Origin: Solibacillus silvestris_B
GTDB taxonomy: Bacteria; Bacillota; Bacilli; Bacillales_A; Planococcaceae
Length of the DNA: 64,000 nt
Direction: 5' to 3'
NCBI RefSeq assembly: GCF_051967575.1
Contig: NZ_JBQCJW010000010.1
Coordinates: 53,064-117,063, forward strand
Part shown: piece after piece, positions 8,971 to 18,149 of the stretch
How the letters are laid out: every line of letters starts with the position of its first letter
Position numbering within the stretch: position 1 is the first letter of the stretch
The notes under the pieces: model-generated
Database searches by the model: none
Seen by the model: only the letters and a program-made list of their open reading frames with translations
What the model was told of the DNA's origin: nothing
Program-made: the position numbers and the translations under genes

Positions 8971-9441
8971 TTATTAGAACAATGCGGGCTGATATTAGAA
9001 AAAGCAAGCCGGTTATTAGAACAGTTGGGCGGATATTGATTTGGGCTTGGTGGAGGCGGGTTTATATTTTTATTAGAATATTAGCTAAGGATATTAGAAG
9101 AAGGGTGCTGGTTATTAGAACAGTTAGGGTGTTTATTAGAAAATGGGGAGGTAATGTGGTTTCCGAATGCCGATTTAGACGGGTGAATAAAAGGGTTCAT
9201 AGTTTAAATAGAACACTGACAGCGGATATTAGAAGAAACGTAATGGATATTTGAAAATCGGGAGGGGATATTAGAACGTTGCGGACACATATTAGAACAA
9301 GAGAACGATATATTAGAAAATCGTAACTTTATTAGAAAAAATAAAAATATATTAGAACATCCGCCGAATATATTAGAAAACTTCCGACAGCAGCCTCCTC
9401 TTATTAGAAAACAGAAAAAGAAATACATTATGTTAGAAAAA
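8971..9441. repeat. 21-bp-phased TATTAGAA repeat array, copy 1
   Basis: About eighteen occurrences of an (A/T)TATTAGAA(A/C) motif, a few degenerate, separated by mostly unrelated spacers. The TTAGAA cores begin at 8974, 8995, 9016, 9036 (degenerate), 9073, 9094, 9115, 9136, 9208 (degenerate), 9229, 9250 (degenerate), 9271, 9292, 9313, 9332, 9352, 9373, 9404 and 9433. Most intervals are exactly 21 bp, with a few of 19-20. All copies have the same orientation. The array sits in the gap between the mmsA-like terminator and the dihydropyrimidinase gene. One frame of it stays open, but without a start signal or a recognisable protein, so I treat it as non-coding. Its function is unknown. A second array of the same kind lies at 27143-27463. 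Confidence 0.85.
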
Positions 9442-9771
9442 CTTACATATAAACAGCGTATTTCCTTATGAGCTTTAACATTTTGTCTAAAATATTTTCG
9501 AAAAAAATTACCTTTTGTATATTAATTTCAGTCGGAATATTCAGTAAATTTATGTATATGCAGGGTTTACAAAGGTTTTATTAACGAAAAATATTTTATT
9601 TAAATTTTTTTCGTTAATTATAAATTATGTTACTAATTATTACATATAATAATATATATTAAATTATATGCTTAAAAACTAGTAAATATTCTCAAAAGTT
9701 AGTAGTACTAGGATGTGCTTTGGTTTTTCATTTTTTCAAAAGAAATTATTAGAAAAACAGGAGGGTTCGCT
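9442..9771. other. AT-rich gap upstream of dihydropyrimidinase with an inverted repeat
   Basis: No gene is visible. The gap holds an inverted repeat ATTAACGAAAAA (9580-9591) / TTTTTTCGTTAAT-like arm (9606-9618). It could act as an operator for the locus regulator or as a leader hairpin. No confident promoter pair could be assigned because the whole stretch is extremely AT-rich. Confidence 0.4.
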
Positions 9772-11169
9772 ATGAAAAAAGTAATTACCGGGGGAACAAT
9801 TGTTACGGCTACTGATACCTATAAAGGCGATGTGCTAATCGAGGATGGGGTTATCCAGCAAATTGCAGCATGTATTAAAGACGTGGATGCAGAAATCATT
9901 GATGCAACAGGAAAGCTTTTATTCCCTGGGGGGATTGATCCGCATACCCATCTCGATATGCCGTTCAACAATACGGTAACAGATGATGACTGGGAGTCGG
10001 GGACGATTGCTGCGGCATTCGGGGGAACGACTACGATTATTGATTTTTGTATTAGTGCGGGCTCGCCGACATTGATGGATGCAATTGATACTTGGCATGC
10101 AAAATCAAAGGATAAGGCCGTAATTGATTATGGCTTCCACTTAATGATTGGCGATTTAAATGAGCAGCGCCTGAAAGAATTACCGGAAGCATTAGAAAGG
10201 GGTGGGATTAGCTCGATTAAAGTATTTCTGGCTTATGCAAAGGAATTTCAGGCTACGGATCGTACATTATTCCAGGCGTTTAAAGTCGGAAGCAAATTGG
10301 GCGCAACAATTATGGTGCATTGCGAAAACGGGTCTGTCATTGATGAGCTTGTGGAAGAGGCAAAAGCAAATGGTCAAACTGAGCCAATCTATCATGCATT
10401 AACTCGTCCGCCGGAAGTTGAGGGAGAAGCGACAAAGCGTGCGATAGAGCTGGCGAATTTGGCGGGTGCGCAACTTTATGTCGTGCATGTAACGTGCAAA
10501 GAAGCTGTTGATGAAATCATCTCCGCACGCAATAAAGGCTACAACGTTTTAGGGGAAACGTGTCCGCCGTATTTAGTATTGGACCAAACAGCGTTGGAAA
10601 AGCCGGATTTTGAAGGGGCGAAATATGTATGGTCACCGCCATTGCGCCCTGTAGAGCATCAGGAAGTATTGTGGAATGCATTAAAATCAAAGCAGCTTCA
10701 AACAATCGGATCGGACCAATGTTCATTTAGCTTCAATGGCAAGAAAACATTAGGGAAGGATGATTTTTCGAAAATCCCGAATGGAGGACCATTTATTGAA
10801 GATCGCTTTTCCGTGCTGTATTCAGAAGGGGTAGTGAAAGGCCGCATCACGGAGAATGAATTTGTTGATATGATTTCAACACAGTCAGCAAAGATTTTCG
10901 GCTTGTTCCCGAAAAAAGGGACGATCGCGGTCGGTTCGGATGCGGATATTGTATTGTTTGACCCAACAGTTAGACGGACAATCTCAGCTGAAACACACCA
11001 TATGAATGTAGATTACAACGCATTTGAAGGGTTGGAGGTCACAGGAGAACCGGTAAGTGTGCTAGTGCGCGGTGAATACGTCATTCAAGACAAAAAGTTC
11101 GCCGGCAAGCTTGGAAGCGGCCAATATATTCGCCGCGAAGTAAAGGGCTCAGCTAAAGTAACTTCATAG
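9772..11169 (+). CDS. hydA: Dihydropyrimidinase (D-hydantoinase family)
   Basis: A 465-residue amidohydrolase with the metal ligands H58 and H60 in DPHTHLD. The lysine that is carboxylated in this family lies in SSIKVFLAY near residue 150, further metal histidines in MVHCEN and VVHVTC, and the catalytic aspartate in IGSDQCSF. The start is ATG 9772 behind GGAGGG; an in-frame ATG at 9715 lacks a good site. It opens the ring of dihydrouracil or dihydrothymine to N-carbamoyl-beta-amino acids. It heads the second transcription unit of the locus, ahead of the two dihydropyrimidine dehydrogenase subunits that make its substrate. Confidence 0.92.
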   Translation: MKKVITGGTIVTATDTYKGDVLIEDGVIQQIAACIKDVDAEIIDATGKLLFPGGIDPHTHLDMPFNNTVTDDDWESGTIAAAFGGTTTIIDFCISAGSPTLMDAIDTWHAKSKDKAVIDYGFHLMIGDLNEQRLKELPEALERGGISSIKVFLAYAKEFQATDRTLFQAFKVGSKLGATIMVHCENGSVIDELVEEAKANGQTEPIYHALTRPPEVEGEATKRAIELANLAGAQLYVVHVTCKEAVDEIISARNKGYNVLGETCPPYLVLDQTALEKPDFEGAKYVWSPPLRPVEHQEVLWNALKSKQLQTIGSDQCSFSFNGKKTLGKDDFSKIPNGGPFIEDRFSVLYSEGVVKGRITENEFVDMISTQSAKIFGLFPKKGTIAVGSDADIVLFDPTVRRTISAETHHMNVDYNAFEGLEVTGEPVSVLVRGEYVIQDKKFAGKLGSGQYIRREVKGSAKVTS

Positions 11170-11214
11170 CGCTGAAAAGTAATAACAAATCAAACTGGAG
11201 AGGATTGTTATGAA

Positions 11215-12552
11215 ATGAGTAATAGCTTAGCAAAAAACTTTGAAGAAATATTTGGTGGATTAACAACATACTCGGCAACCGTTGAAGCGAACCGCTGCTT
11301 GTATTGCTATGATGCGCCCTGTATTCAAGCATGTCCAACGAGCATTAATATTCCAAGCTTTATAAAGAAAATAGCTTCGAATAATATGAAAGGTTCAGCG
11401 CGTGTCATTATGGAATCAAATCCAGTAGGAGCAAGCTGTGCGCGAGTATGTCCAACGATCGAGCTTTGTGAGGGGGCTTGTGTGTTGAACAGCGAGGAAA
11501 AACCGATTCAGATTGGTCACCTGCAGCGCTATGCAACGGATTGGCTGCGCGGTTCCAATGTGAATCTGTTTACGCCAAAACCCGCAAACGGCAAGAAAAT
11601 CGCAATTATCGGAAGCGGGCCTGCAGGATTATCTGCTGCAAGAGAATTGGCGCTATTAGGATATGGTGTGACGATTTACGAAGCAGATGAAAAAGCAGGT
11701 GGCTTAAATTATTACGGCATCGTTTCTTTCCGCCTGCCGCAGGATGTTGTGGAATGGGAAGTGCAGCAAGTGCAAAACCTCGGTGTTGAAATAAAGACAA
11801 ACACGAAAATCGGGGAAAATGTATTGGTTGACGAGCTTCTTGCCGATTTTGATCGCATCATCGTGGCGGTTGGAATGGGGAGGGTGCCAATGCTGGGCAT
11901 TGAGGGAGAAAACTTAGAGGGTGTATATGATGCGATTGATTTTGTGAAAGAATCAAAAGCTACGTTCACAGATAAAGTGCAAGGCAAAAAAGTAGTGGTA
12001 ATTGGTGCGGGCAATACAGCGATTGATGCCGCAACATGTTCGGTCAGATTGGGCGCGGAGCAAGTTCAGATTGTTTACCGCCGCACATCAAAAGAGATGA
12101 CAGCCTATGATTTCGAATTTGATTTTGCCAAGCAGGACGGCGTTGAATTCAGATGGCTATCACTGCCGAAGCGAATCCTGGGCGACGAAAACGGCAAAGT
12201 AGTCGGTATGGAATGCGTAAAAATGAAGCTCACTGGCATCGAAAACGGAAAAGGCACTTTAACTGAAATCCCTCATTCTGAATTTGTAATTGAAACAGAT
12301 GCGGTCATCCGGGCAATCGGTCAATCAAAGCAGCATGAGCTAATCGAACATTTAGGGTTAGCGAATACACGTGGTGTGATCGATGTAGATATGAACAGCT
12401 TAAAGACATCGAATCCGAAAATTTATGCTTGCGGCGATGTTATTTACGGCAATGGGTACGGTGAAGCGACAGTCGTATCCGCGGCACAGCAAGGGAAAGA
12501 TTCGGCATACGCAGTTCATTATGAACTAAACGCAAATTCAGAAATTGCATAG
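11215..12552 (+). CDS. preT: NAD(P)-dependent dihydropyrimidine dehydrogenase, electron-input subunit (PreT type)
   Basis: A 445-residue glutamate-synthase-beta-like flavoprotein. The N-terminal cysteine cluster (CLYCYDAPCIQACP, then CARVCP and CEGACV) is the iron-sulfur domain. An FAD-binding IGSGPAGLSAARELA follows near residue 125, and the NAD(P)-binding VIGAGNTAIDAA near residue 262. It takes electrons from NAD(P)H and passes them to the PreA subunit for reduction of uracil or thymine. The start is ATG 11215. A second ATG 5 bp upstream is out of frame and stops at once. It is 11 bp from preA and clearly in one operon with hydA. Confidence 0.9.
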   Translation: MSNSLAKNFEEIFGGLTTYSATVEANRCLYCYDAPCIQACPTSINIPSFIKKIASNNMKGSARVIMESNPVGASCARVCPTIELCEGACVLNSEEKPIQIGHLQRYATDWLRGSNVNLFTPKPANGKKIAIIGSGPAGLSAARELALLGYGVTIYEADEKAGGLNYYGIVSFRLPQDVVEWEVQQVQNLGVEIKTNTKIGENVLVDELLADFDRIIVAVGMGRVPMLGIEGENLEGVYDAIDFVKESKATFTDKVQGKKVVVIGAGNTAIDAATCSVRLGAEQVQIVYRRTSKEMTAYDFEFDFAKQDGVEFRWLSLPKRILGDENGKVVGMECVKMKLTGIENGKGTLTEIPHSEFVIETDAVIRAIGQSKQHELIEHLGLANTRGVIDVDMNSLKTSNPKIYACGDVIYGNGYGEATVVSAAQQGKDSAYAVHYELNANSEIA

Positions 12553-12563
12553 GGGGAATTCAA

Positions 12564-13832
12564 ATGGCAGATTTAAGCATAAATTTTGCTGGTATTAAGT
12601 CACCTAATCCTTTTTGGTTGGCATCGGCACCGCCAACAAACTCCGGCTATCAAGTGCAGCGGGCGTTTGAAGCGGGATGGGGCGGCGCAGTGTGGAAAAC
12701 GCTGGGGGACCCTATTTTAAATGTTTCTTCACGTTTTGCAGCCGTAAGTTTTAATGGTCAAAAGGTGGCGGGTTTCAACAATATTGAGCTCATCACGGAC
12801 CGTCCGTTAGAAGTGAATTTAAAAGAAATTTACGAAACGAAAAAACGATTTCCAAACAATACGATCATCGCTTCGTTAATGGTGGAGCCGAAAGCTGAAA
12901 AATGGCATGAAATTGTGAAAAAAGTCCAGGATGTCGGGGTAGATGGCTTCGAATTAAACTTCGGCTGCCCACATGGTATGGCGGAACGTGGCATGGGTGC
13001 CGCTTCGGGTCAAGTGCCTGAACTGGTGGAAAAGCAGACATATTGGGCGAAAGAATATGCTGAAGTACCTGTCATCGTCAAACTGACACCGAATATTACG
13101 GATATTACTGTAACAGCGGAAGCGGCCGTGCGCGGCGGTGCAGATGCGATTAGTATGATTAACACAATCAACAGTTTAGCAGGGGTGGATTTGAACTCCT
13201 GGAATACAATTCCTCATGTCGGCAACAAAGGCGCGCATGGAGGATATTGCGGTCCGGCGGTTAAACCGATTGCCCTTAATATGGTGGGCGAATGTGCAAG
13301 AAATCCTTATGTGAACGTGCCAATTTCGGGAATTGGCGGAATTTCGAATTGGCAGGATGCTGCTGAATTTATATTGATGGGTTCTACAAGTGTACAGGTC
13401 TGTACAGCGGCGATGCATCACGGCTTTAGCATTGTAGAGGATATGATTGATGGATTGAGCAATTATTTGGATGAGAAAGGCTTGCGGTCAGTTATGGATT
13501 TAGTCGGAAAAACAGTCCCGAAATATTCTGATTGGGGTGATTTGGACTTAAATTACAAAGTGGTTGCAGAAATCAACAATGATATTTGCATTAATTGCAA
13601 CAAATGCCATATTGCCTGTGAAGATACTTCCCATCAATGCATCGATCTGTATTCGGAAAATGGTCGTCCAATGCTGAAAGTACGTGAAGAGGACTGTGTA
13701 GGCTGTAATTTATGTTCAATCGTATGCCCTGCGGAAGGCGCAATTACGATGAAGGAATTGCCACATGCACAACCGCCAATGACGTGGAATGAAAGACAGT
13801 CATTAATTGCGGGATTCGCCGCCCTCAAGTAG
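12564..13832 (+). CDS. preA: NAD-dependent dihydropyrimidine dehydrogenase, catalytic subunit (PreA type)
   Basis: A 422-residue FMN-barrel protein with a C-terminal 2[4Fe-4S] ferredoxin domain (CINCNKCHIAC from C342, then CVGCNLCSIVCP). The active-site loop LNFGCPHGM.ERGMG carries C135, which aligns with the catalytic cysteine of mammalian dihydropyrimidine dehydrogenase. Substrate- and flavin-contacting motifs KLTPNITDI and MINTINS are present. It reduces uracil and thymine to the 5,6-dihydro forms using electrons from the upstream PreT-like subunit. It is part of the hydA-preT-preA-permease operon. Confidence 0.92.
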   Translation: MADLSINFAGIKSPNPFWLASAPPTNSGYQVQRAFEAGWGGAVWKTLGDPILNVSSRFAAVSFNGQKVAGFNNIELITDRPLEVNLKEIYETKKRFPNNTIIASLMVEPKAEKWHEIVKKVQDVGVDGFELNFGCPHGMAERGMGAASGQVPELVEKQTYWAKEYAEVPVIVKLTPNITDITVTAEAAVRGGADAISMINTINSLAGVDLNSWNTIPHVGNKGAHGGYCGPAVKPIALNMVGECARNPYVNVPISGIGGISNWQDAAEFILMGSTSVQVCTAAMHHGFSIVEDMIDGLSNYLDEKGLRSVMDLVGKTVPKYSDWGDLDLNYKVVAEINNDICINCNKCHIACEDTSHQCIDLYSENGRPMLKVREEDCVGCNLCSIVCPAEGAITMKELPHAQPPMTWNERQSLIAGFAALK

Positions 13833-13878
13833 TATCCGCTAATTGGCTTTGTAAAATCAAATAAGGTGAGGTGGAGCG

Positions 13879-15360
13879 ATGCCAGAATTAAAAGGTTCAA
13901 GCAACAATTATTTGAAATCACCTGATTTACTTCCTATTGCACACGAGAATCGCAACATTGGGATGCTCGGTTTCGGCGTAATTTGGGTAGGGATGGCCAT
14001 TGTATTAGCCGCATTTGCGATTGGTGCGGGTGGAATCATTAATTTAAGTATGCCGATGCTAATAGTAGCGACATTGGTAGGGTCAATTTTGATCGGTATT
14101 TTCATGGTCATTATCGGCGATATCGGCGTTGAGCACGGATTGTCGTTTCCGGTTTATATGCGTGCACCATTCGGAACGATCGGAACACATTTGCCGTCAT
14201 TTGCCCGTGCGTTTACGGCATCATGCTGGTTTGGTATTAATACGTATTTCGGGGCGTTGGCGATCAATGGGATCCTGAATATTATGACAGGCTTCGACAA
14301 TTGGTTTGTATGCTTTCTTGTATTTGCGGTATTGCAGCTATTCAACGTTTCATTAGGCATTAAATCGATCGAGCGTTTCGCGGATTTTGCTGCACCGATC
14401 ATCATTTTCATTTCGATTTGGATGTATTTGCAATTATCCGCTGAAGCGAAAGAACAAGGAAAAGCGGTATGGTCTTGGGTCGAAGCGCCGCAGACAGGCT
14501 TTGAGCAGTTTACTGCATTTATGATAGTCGCAATGGCGATCATGGGCTTCTGGGCCACTTTGGCTGCGGATATGCCGACACTTTCGCGTTTCTTTAAGGC
14601 GCCGAAAAATGAACGGAACTGGTTCAAACGGAATAAAACACAATTATTAGGTTCGCTCGTTGTTCAGCCTATTTTCAATACGCTAATGATTGTTATCGGT
14701 GCGGTATGTTATATGGCAACAGGTTCTGGTGATCCAATCAATGCGCTGCAGCAAGCGGCGGGCGGTATTGTGCTCGTTATGCTATTATCGATGATCGTAT
14801 TGGCTCAATGGTCAACGAATACTTCCGCCAACGTCATTCCGGCAGCAACTATTTTTTCGAATATCGGCGGACCGAAAGTACCGTTCTGGGTAGGTGTAGT
14901 AATTGCCGGCATTGTAGGGACGATTGTTCAGCCATGGAGTTTGTTTGATATTTTAAATAGCGTTTTGCTAGTTGTAGGCGGAATTTTATCTTCCATTGTC
15001 GGCATTTTATTTGCTGATTATTATTTGCTTCGTAAGCGACGTGTAAATGTAAGGGACTTATATGAGGTGGACGGACAATATCGTTATTTAAAAGGTGTAA
15101 ATGTGGCAGGAATCATCGCTTGGGTGCTTGGCGGACTGATCGCAAATATTTGGCCGTCATTTTCTTCGCTCGTTGGCTTCTTTGTAGGAGCGGCAATCTA
15201 TTACGTACTGGCGAAATTCTGGTGGTTCAAAAAGTATCCGCAAGCTGAAATCGTCAATCCTAGCGATGACGAATATTTGGGCATTACAGCGGGACGCAGC
15301 TGGGAAATTGATGTGAAGCCCGAACCGATCGGCGTTCAACAAACTGCTTCTACAGATTAA
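13879..15360 (+). CDS. NCS1-family nucleobase permease (uracil/allantoin type)
   Basis: A 493-residue membrane protein with about twelve hydrophobic segments. It has the features of the nucleobase:cation symporter-1 family: an N-terminal LLPIAHENRNIG segment, GVEHGLSFPVYMRAPFG near residue 80, and a WF-containing first periplasmic half. It would import a pyrimidine base or its dihydro or hydantoin form for the enzymes encoded just upstream. The RBS is GGTGAGG before ATG 13879. The exact ligand (uracil, thymine, hydantoin or allantoin) cannot be told from sequence alone; the neighbours favour uracil/thymine. Confidence 0.88.
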   Translation: MPELKGSSNNYLKSPDLLPIAHENRNIGMLGFGVIWVGMAIVLAAFAIGAGGIINLSMPMLIVATLVGSILIGIFMVIIGDIGVEHGLSFPVYMRAPFGTIGTHLPSFARAFTASCWFGINTYFGALAINGILNIMTGFDNWFVCFLVFAVLQLFNVSLGIKSIERFADFAAPIIIFISIWMYLQLSAEAKEQGKAVWSWVEAPQTGFEQFTAFMIVAMAIMGFWATLAADMPTLSRFFKAPKNERNWFKRNKTQLLGSLVVQPIFNTLMIVIGAVCYMATGSGDPINALQQAAGGIVLVMLLSMIVLAQWSTNTSANVIPAATIFSNIGGPKVPFWVGVVIAGIVGTIVQPWSLFDILNSVLLVVGGILSSIVGILFADYYLLRKRRVNVRDLYEVDGQYRYLKGVNVAGIIAWVLGGLIANIWPSFSSLVGFFVGAAIYYVLAKFWWFKKYPQAEIVNPSDDEYLGITAGRSWEIDVKPEPIGVQQTASTD

Positions 15361-15376
15361 ATGGAAACGGGGTGCT

Positions 15377-15619
15377 ATGATGTCGGAATTTCAGTTTGTA
15401 GAAAAGGAAATCCAGCAAATTGACGAGCTGCTTGCTGAAAACTATATTTTTAAAAGCATACACGAAAATCTAGAAGGGGCTTTCGTTACTTTTATAAATC
15501 CGGAAAACAATGAAGAGCGTTTGCTGCATATTAGAATGGCGGATACGAGAAAATATTTCTCTGCTAGACTATATGAGCAATTAAATGGTTTAAATTTGAA
15601 TAGGATATATACGAAGTAA
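15377..15619 (+). CDS. Unknown 80-aa protein at the end of the pyrimidine operon
   Basis: It begins 16 bp after the permease stop, at ATG 15377 (or ATG 15380), behind GGGGTG, so it is probably the last gene of the operon. The product is small, acidic and soluble. It has a predicted helical N-terminus (EFQFVEKEIQQIDELLAE) and a C-terminal half that could be beta-strand. There are no cysteines, transmembrane segments or motif that I recognise. Its position suggests a link to pyrimidine breakdown, but no function can be assigned. Confidence 0.65.
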   Translation: MMSEFQFVEKEIQQIDELLAENYIFKSIHENLEGAFVTFINPENNEERLLHIRMADTRKYFSARLYEQLNGLNLNRIYTK

Positions 15620-15841
15620 ATCCTGAAATCTGGAATATTTATTAGGATGCTCGGATAAAACGGGTTCGGTGTTTGTACTGGACCTGTTTTTAATTTTGCC
15701 TTCACAAACCTTGAAGGCTAGTAAACAAAAACGGCTGCTTTGCGTAATACTTCGACAAGGATTTACATATTGTAAAAAGGATACAATGGACGGATTGTAT
15801 TGATTTTCATTCAAACTTTCAAAATGAAGTGGAGGTCTTTT

Positions 15842-16294
15842 ATGGGGGAAGGGAAAGGGACATTTCAAAAATGGAAGAAAAAAGTGAACGAGAAGGTCAC
15901 TACAATCAGCAGCAAAACATCTCTTGCGGTCGATCGATCTAAAGCGCGAAAACAAATTGGCGTGATTGAAGAAGAGATAAAGGTGCTCAAACAGGAAATT
16001 GGGGAAATCGTCAATATGAACCGGAATAGTCTTTTTTCAGTTAGCATGGTGAATTATCAGCTTGCTCAAATTGAGACGAAAGAAAAGGCTATTGCGCTGC
16101 TGGAACAGGAAATTGAAGAATTGAATGAACGCAGTAAATTAGCTGGCATCGAGGAGGAAGAAATAGGCGGAACTGTTGAAAATGGCATGAAACAAGACAT
16201 GCAGGTTTCACAAACATATACTTGTGCAAACTGCAGCGAGCACTACAGAGAACCTATAAAGTTTTGCGGAGAGTGTGGCTGCAAAATGAATTGA
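15842..16294 (+). CDS. Coiled-coil protein with C-terminal zinc ribbon, unknown function
   Basis: 150 residues. The N-terminal basic segment is followed by a long heptad-rich helix (about residues 35-110, for example IEEEIKVLKQEIGEIV and LEQEIEELNER), probably a coiled coil. The last 25 residues form a zinc ribbon with CANC and CGECGC. The start is ATG 15842 behind GGAGG; an upstream in-frame TTG at 15800 has no site. It is a single-gene unit between two intergenic gaps and closed by a terminator. Zinc-ribbon plus coiled-coil proteins of this size are common in Bacillales but lack a defined role. Confidence 0.8.
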   Translation: MGEGKGTFQKWKKKVNEKVTTISSKTSLAVDRSKARKQIGVIEEEIKVLKQEIGEIVNMNRNSLFSVSMVNYQLAQIETKEKAIALLEQEIEELNERSKLAGIEEEEIGGTVENGMKQDMQVSQTYTCANCSEHYREPIKFCGECGCKMN

Positions 16295-16341
16295 TGCGGG
16301 CTTAAAAAGTAGCGTTGTTAAGTTCTGTATGCTAATAGCTT

Positions 16342-16379
16342 GCCCAACTTTCTCAGTGCATAGAAAGTTGGGCGTTTTT
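16342..16379 (+). terminator. Rho-independent terminator after the zinc-ribbon gene
   Basis: Perfect 11-bp inverted repeat GCCCAACTTTC / GAAAGTTGGGC followed by a T run. Confidence 0.88.
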
Positions 16380-16470
16380 ATTGCATGATTTTCCATGGAA
16401 AAGCTGGCCGCAAAGAATCATTCCAATCCTTTGAGCCAGCATTTTCCCGTAGCGGTCCATACTGCCGTTT

Positions 16471-16647
16471 CTACTTACGATGTTCTACAAGGTCAATTGC
16501 GCCCAATACGATATGGGCCAGGCCGAAACCGAAAAGAGTATTGGCGACCATTTTGTTCGTGCCATTTTTTTGTTTCATGACATACCCCGCGGCAGTAACA
16601 GCTGATCCAAGTACAGTCGGAATTAAACCTTCACGAATATTGCTCAT
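16471..16647 (-). CDS. Small 58-aa hydrophobic protein
   Basis: Read on the minus strand from ATG 16647 to TAG 16471, with a strong site (AAGGAGGG) ahead of the start. The product begins MSNIREGLIPTVLGSAVTAA and ends LGAIDLVEHRK. It has two amphipathic or hydrophobic stretches, the first rich in Gly/Ala, and could be membrane-associated. Similar small proteins are, to my memory, widespread in Bacillales, but I know no function. The strong ribosome-binding site and lack of an alternative gene in this 550-bp gap make it a likely real gene. Confidence 0.75.
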   Translation of the reverse strand: MSNIREGLIPTVLGSAVTAAGYVMKQKNGTNKMVANTLFGFGLAHIVLGAIDLVEHRK

Positions 16648-16845
16648 AAAAGTCCCTCCTTCATCGTAGTAGGTGTATTAACACCATTACTATTGTTTGT
16701 CGGTTAGGGGGAGTGTATTCTTATATTTTTCTTTTTCTGCAAGTAAATACTGGATAACTGTAAATTAAATGTATTAATATCGGTTTATGCCAATTATTAT
16801 TGAGGGGTTAATCGACACATCCGGTCAATGCTTTTTAATCGAAAA

Positions 16846-17457
16846 TCAGTTCGGCATGTTTTTCGCCTGTTGCGCTTGGCCGTACATATTGAGCATCGCA
16901 TTCATATCCTGCTGTGAAAGCTGAGGCACTTGATAATAGCCTTTTTTGTTTTGATACAATGACAGCTCGTATGCCATTTCAACGCAATTTGGCACAGAGT
17001 CCTGCAGCACGCGGCGTACAACAGGATTTGTGCATTCCAATGCAGCGGCAGTCTTTCCTGTGGCGCCCACTTTATGACAGCTGAGCAGGAAACCTGAAAT
17101 AACCGCATCGTTAATCTCGTTTGCCGAGGTAATCGGTTTTTTCGGTTCACCTGGTTTCAGGCCATATGTCGTGTCATTTCCAAGCTGCATATTATAGCTG
17201 CGTGTTGGATGCTGCGGGTCATGGCCTGTTTTATACGCTTCCATCGTAATATTATATTCGTCAAGCATAAACGGGTATTGTCGATCCATAATAGATAGGA
17301 GCTCGGGATCCTGCACTTGGTCGCGCAGCAAAACAAATTGATTCAATCCGCCAATCATAGCGCTTAATACTTCATGTACATCCAGTAATTCATGTGCGCC
17401 ATGATTCATTGAAAGGGGCATTTGGTTGTCTTGAGATTGGGATGATTGGGTAAACAT
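16846..17457 (-). CDS. Spore coat protein, CotF family
   Basis: 203 residues from ATG 17457 (GGAGG ahead of it). An upstream in-frame start at 17508 has no such site. The sequence has the CotF-like arrangement. A Gln/Ser/Met-rich N-terminus precedes a ferritin-like helical core (LDVHEVLSAMIGGLNQFVLL, then YEWE-type helices). A second helical half follows (INDAVISGFLLSCHKVGA), and the tail is Gln/Met-rich (GYYQVPQLSQQDMNAM). Such proteins are deposited in the spore coat, so the organism probably sporulates. It is not in an operon; it is divergent from the LemA gene. Confidence 0.85.
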   Translation of the reverse strand: MFTQSSQSQDNQMPLSMNHGAHELLDVHEVLSAMIGGLNQFVLLRDQVQDPELLSIMDRQYPFMLDEYNITMEAYKTGHDPQHPTRSYNMQLGNDTTYGLKPGEPKKPITSANEINDAVISGFLLSCHKVGATGKTAAALECTNPVVRRVLQDSVPNCVEMAYELSLYQNKKGYYQVPQLSQQDMNAMLNMYGQAQQAKNMPN

Positions 17458-17552
17458 TAAGTAACCTCCATAATAAGAAATTTTGTACGTTCTTATTGTG
17501 AGAAACAAAAAAAAAAATATACGCTTTTTTGAAAAAAGAGAGGATGGGGCAA

Positions 17553-18149
17553 ATGTTTAGAAAAAATGAGCGAGGAAGTGCCGTTTTAATTGCGCTTATT
17601 GCGATTGTCGCGATAATTGTTATCGCAGCAATGCTAGTAGTGCCGAAATACAACAATTTAGTATCAGGTGAAGAAACGGTGGATGCAGCATGGGCGCAAG
17701 TAGAAAATCAATTAAAGCGCCGATTTGATTTAATACCGAATTTAGTTAATACAGTAAAAGGGTACGCTGCGCATGAGGAAGAGATTTTCACGCAAATTGC
17801 GGAGGCACGCACACAATACGGCAATGCCAATACAGTTGAAGAGGCGGCAGACGCAAACAATGATTTAGCTTCAGCTTTATCACGATTAATGGTTGTAATC
17901 GAGAACTACCCGACATTAAAGGCGGATGTGCAATTTACACGCTTAATGGATGAATTGGCCGGGACGGAAAATCGTTTGGCTGTGGCACGGAAAGATTATA
18001 ATGATACGGTCCAGCAATTTAATAATGATGTTCGCCGATTTCCGGGAAATTTGATCGCAGGCATGTTCGGCTTTGACCAAAAAGATTATTTTGAAATTAA
18101 AGACGGTGTGGAAGAAACACCGGCTGTTGATTTTGGAAAAGGCGATTAA
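17553..18149 (+). CDS. LemA family membrane protein
   Basis: 198 residues. A hydrophobic segment (about residues 9-29, VLIALIAIVAIIVIAAMLVV) is followed by the family hallmark AWAQVENQLKRRFDLIPNLV, where a short outer tail leads into a helical bundle. I chose ATG 17553; an in-frame TTG at 17529 is possible. LemA proteins have a single membrane anchor and an exported four-helix domain, with no settled biochemical role. It is followed by a TPM-domain gene, the usual partner of lemA in many bacteria, which suggests a joint membrane or envelope function. Confidence 0.9.
   Translation: MFRKNERGSAVLIALIAIVAIIVIAAMLVVPKYNNLVSGEETVDAAWAQVENQLKRRFDLIPNLVNTVKGYAAHEEEIFTQIAEARTQYGNANTVEEAADANNDLASALSRLMVVIENYPTLKADVQFTRLMDELAGTENRLAVARKDYNDTVQQFNNDVRRFPGNLIAGMFGFDQKDYFEIKDGVEETPAVDFGKGD

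Noticed and set aside
8742..9254. Long open frame across the end of the mmsA-like gene and the first 21-bp array
   Set aside because: It overlaps the dehydrogenase gene in another frame, has no ribosome-binding site, and its heptads follow from the 21-bp DNA period.
8971..9441. CRISPR-like array (short repeat, variable spacer)
   Set aside because: The conserved core is only about 9-10 bp, units are 21 bp, the core is degenerate, and there are no cas genes or leader in the window.
13879..15360. Shadow frames opposite the permease gene that look membrane-like
   Set aside because: They arise from hydrophobic codon patterns on the other strand and lack start signals.
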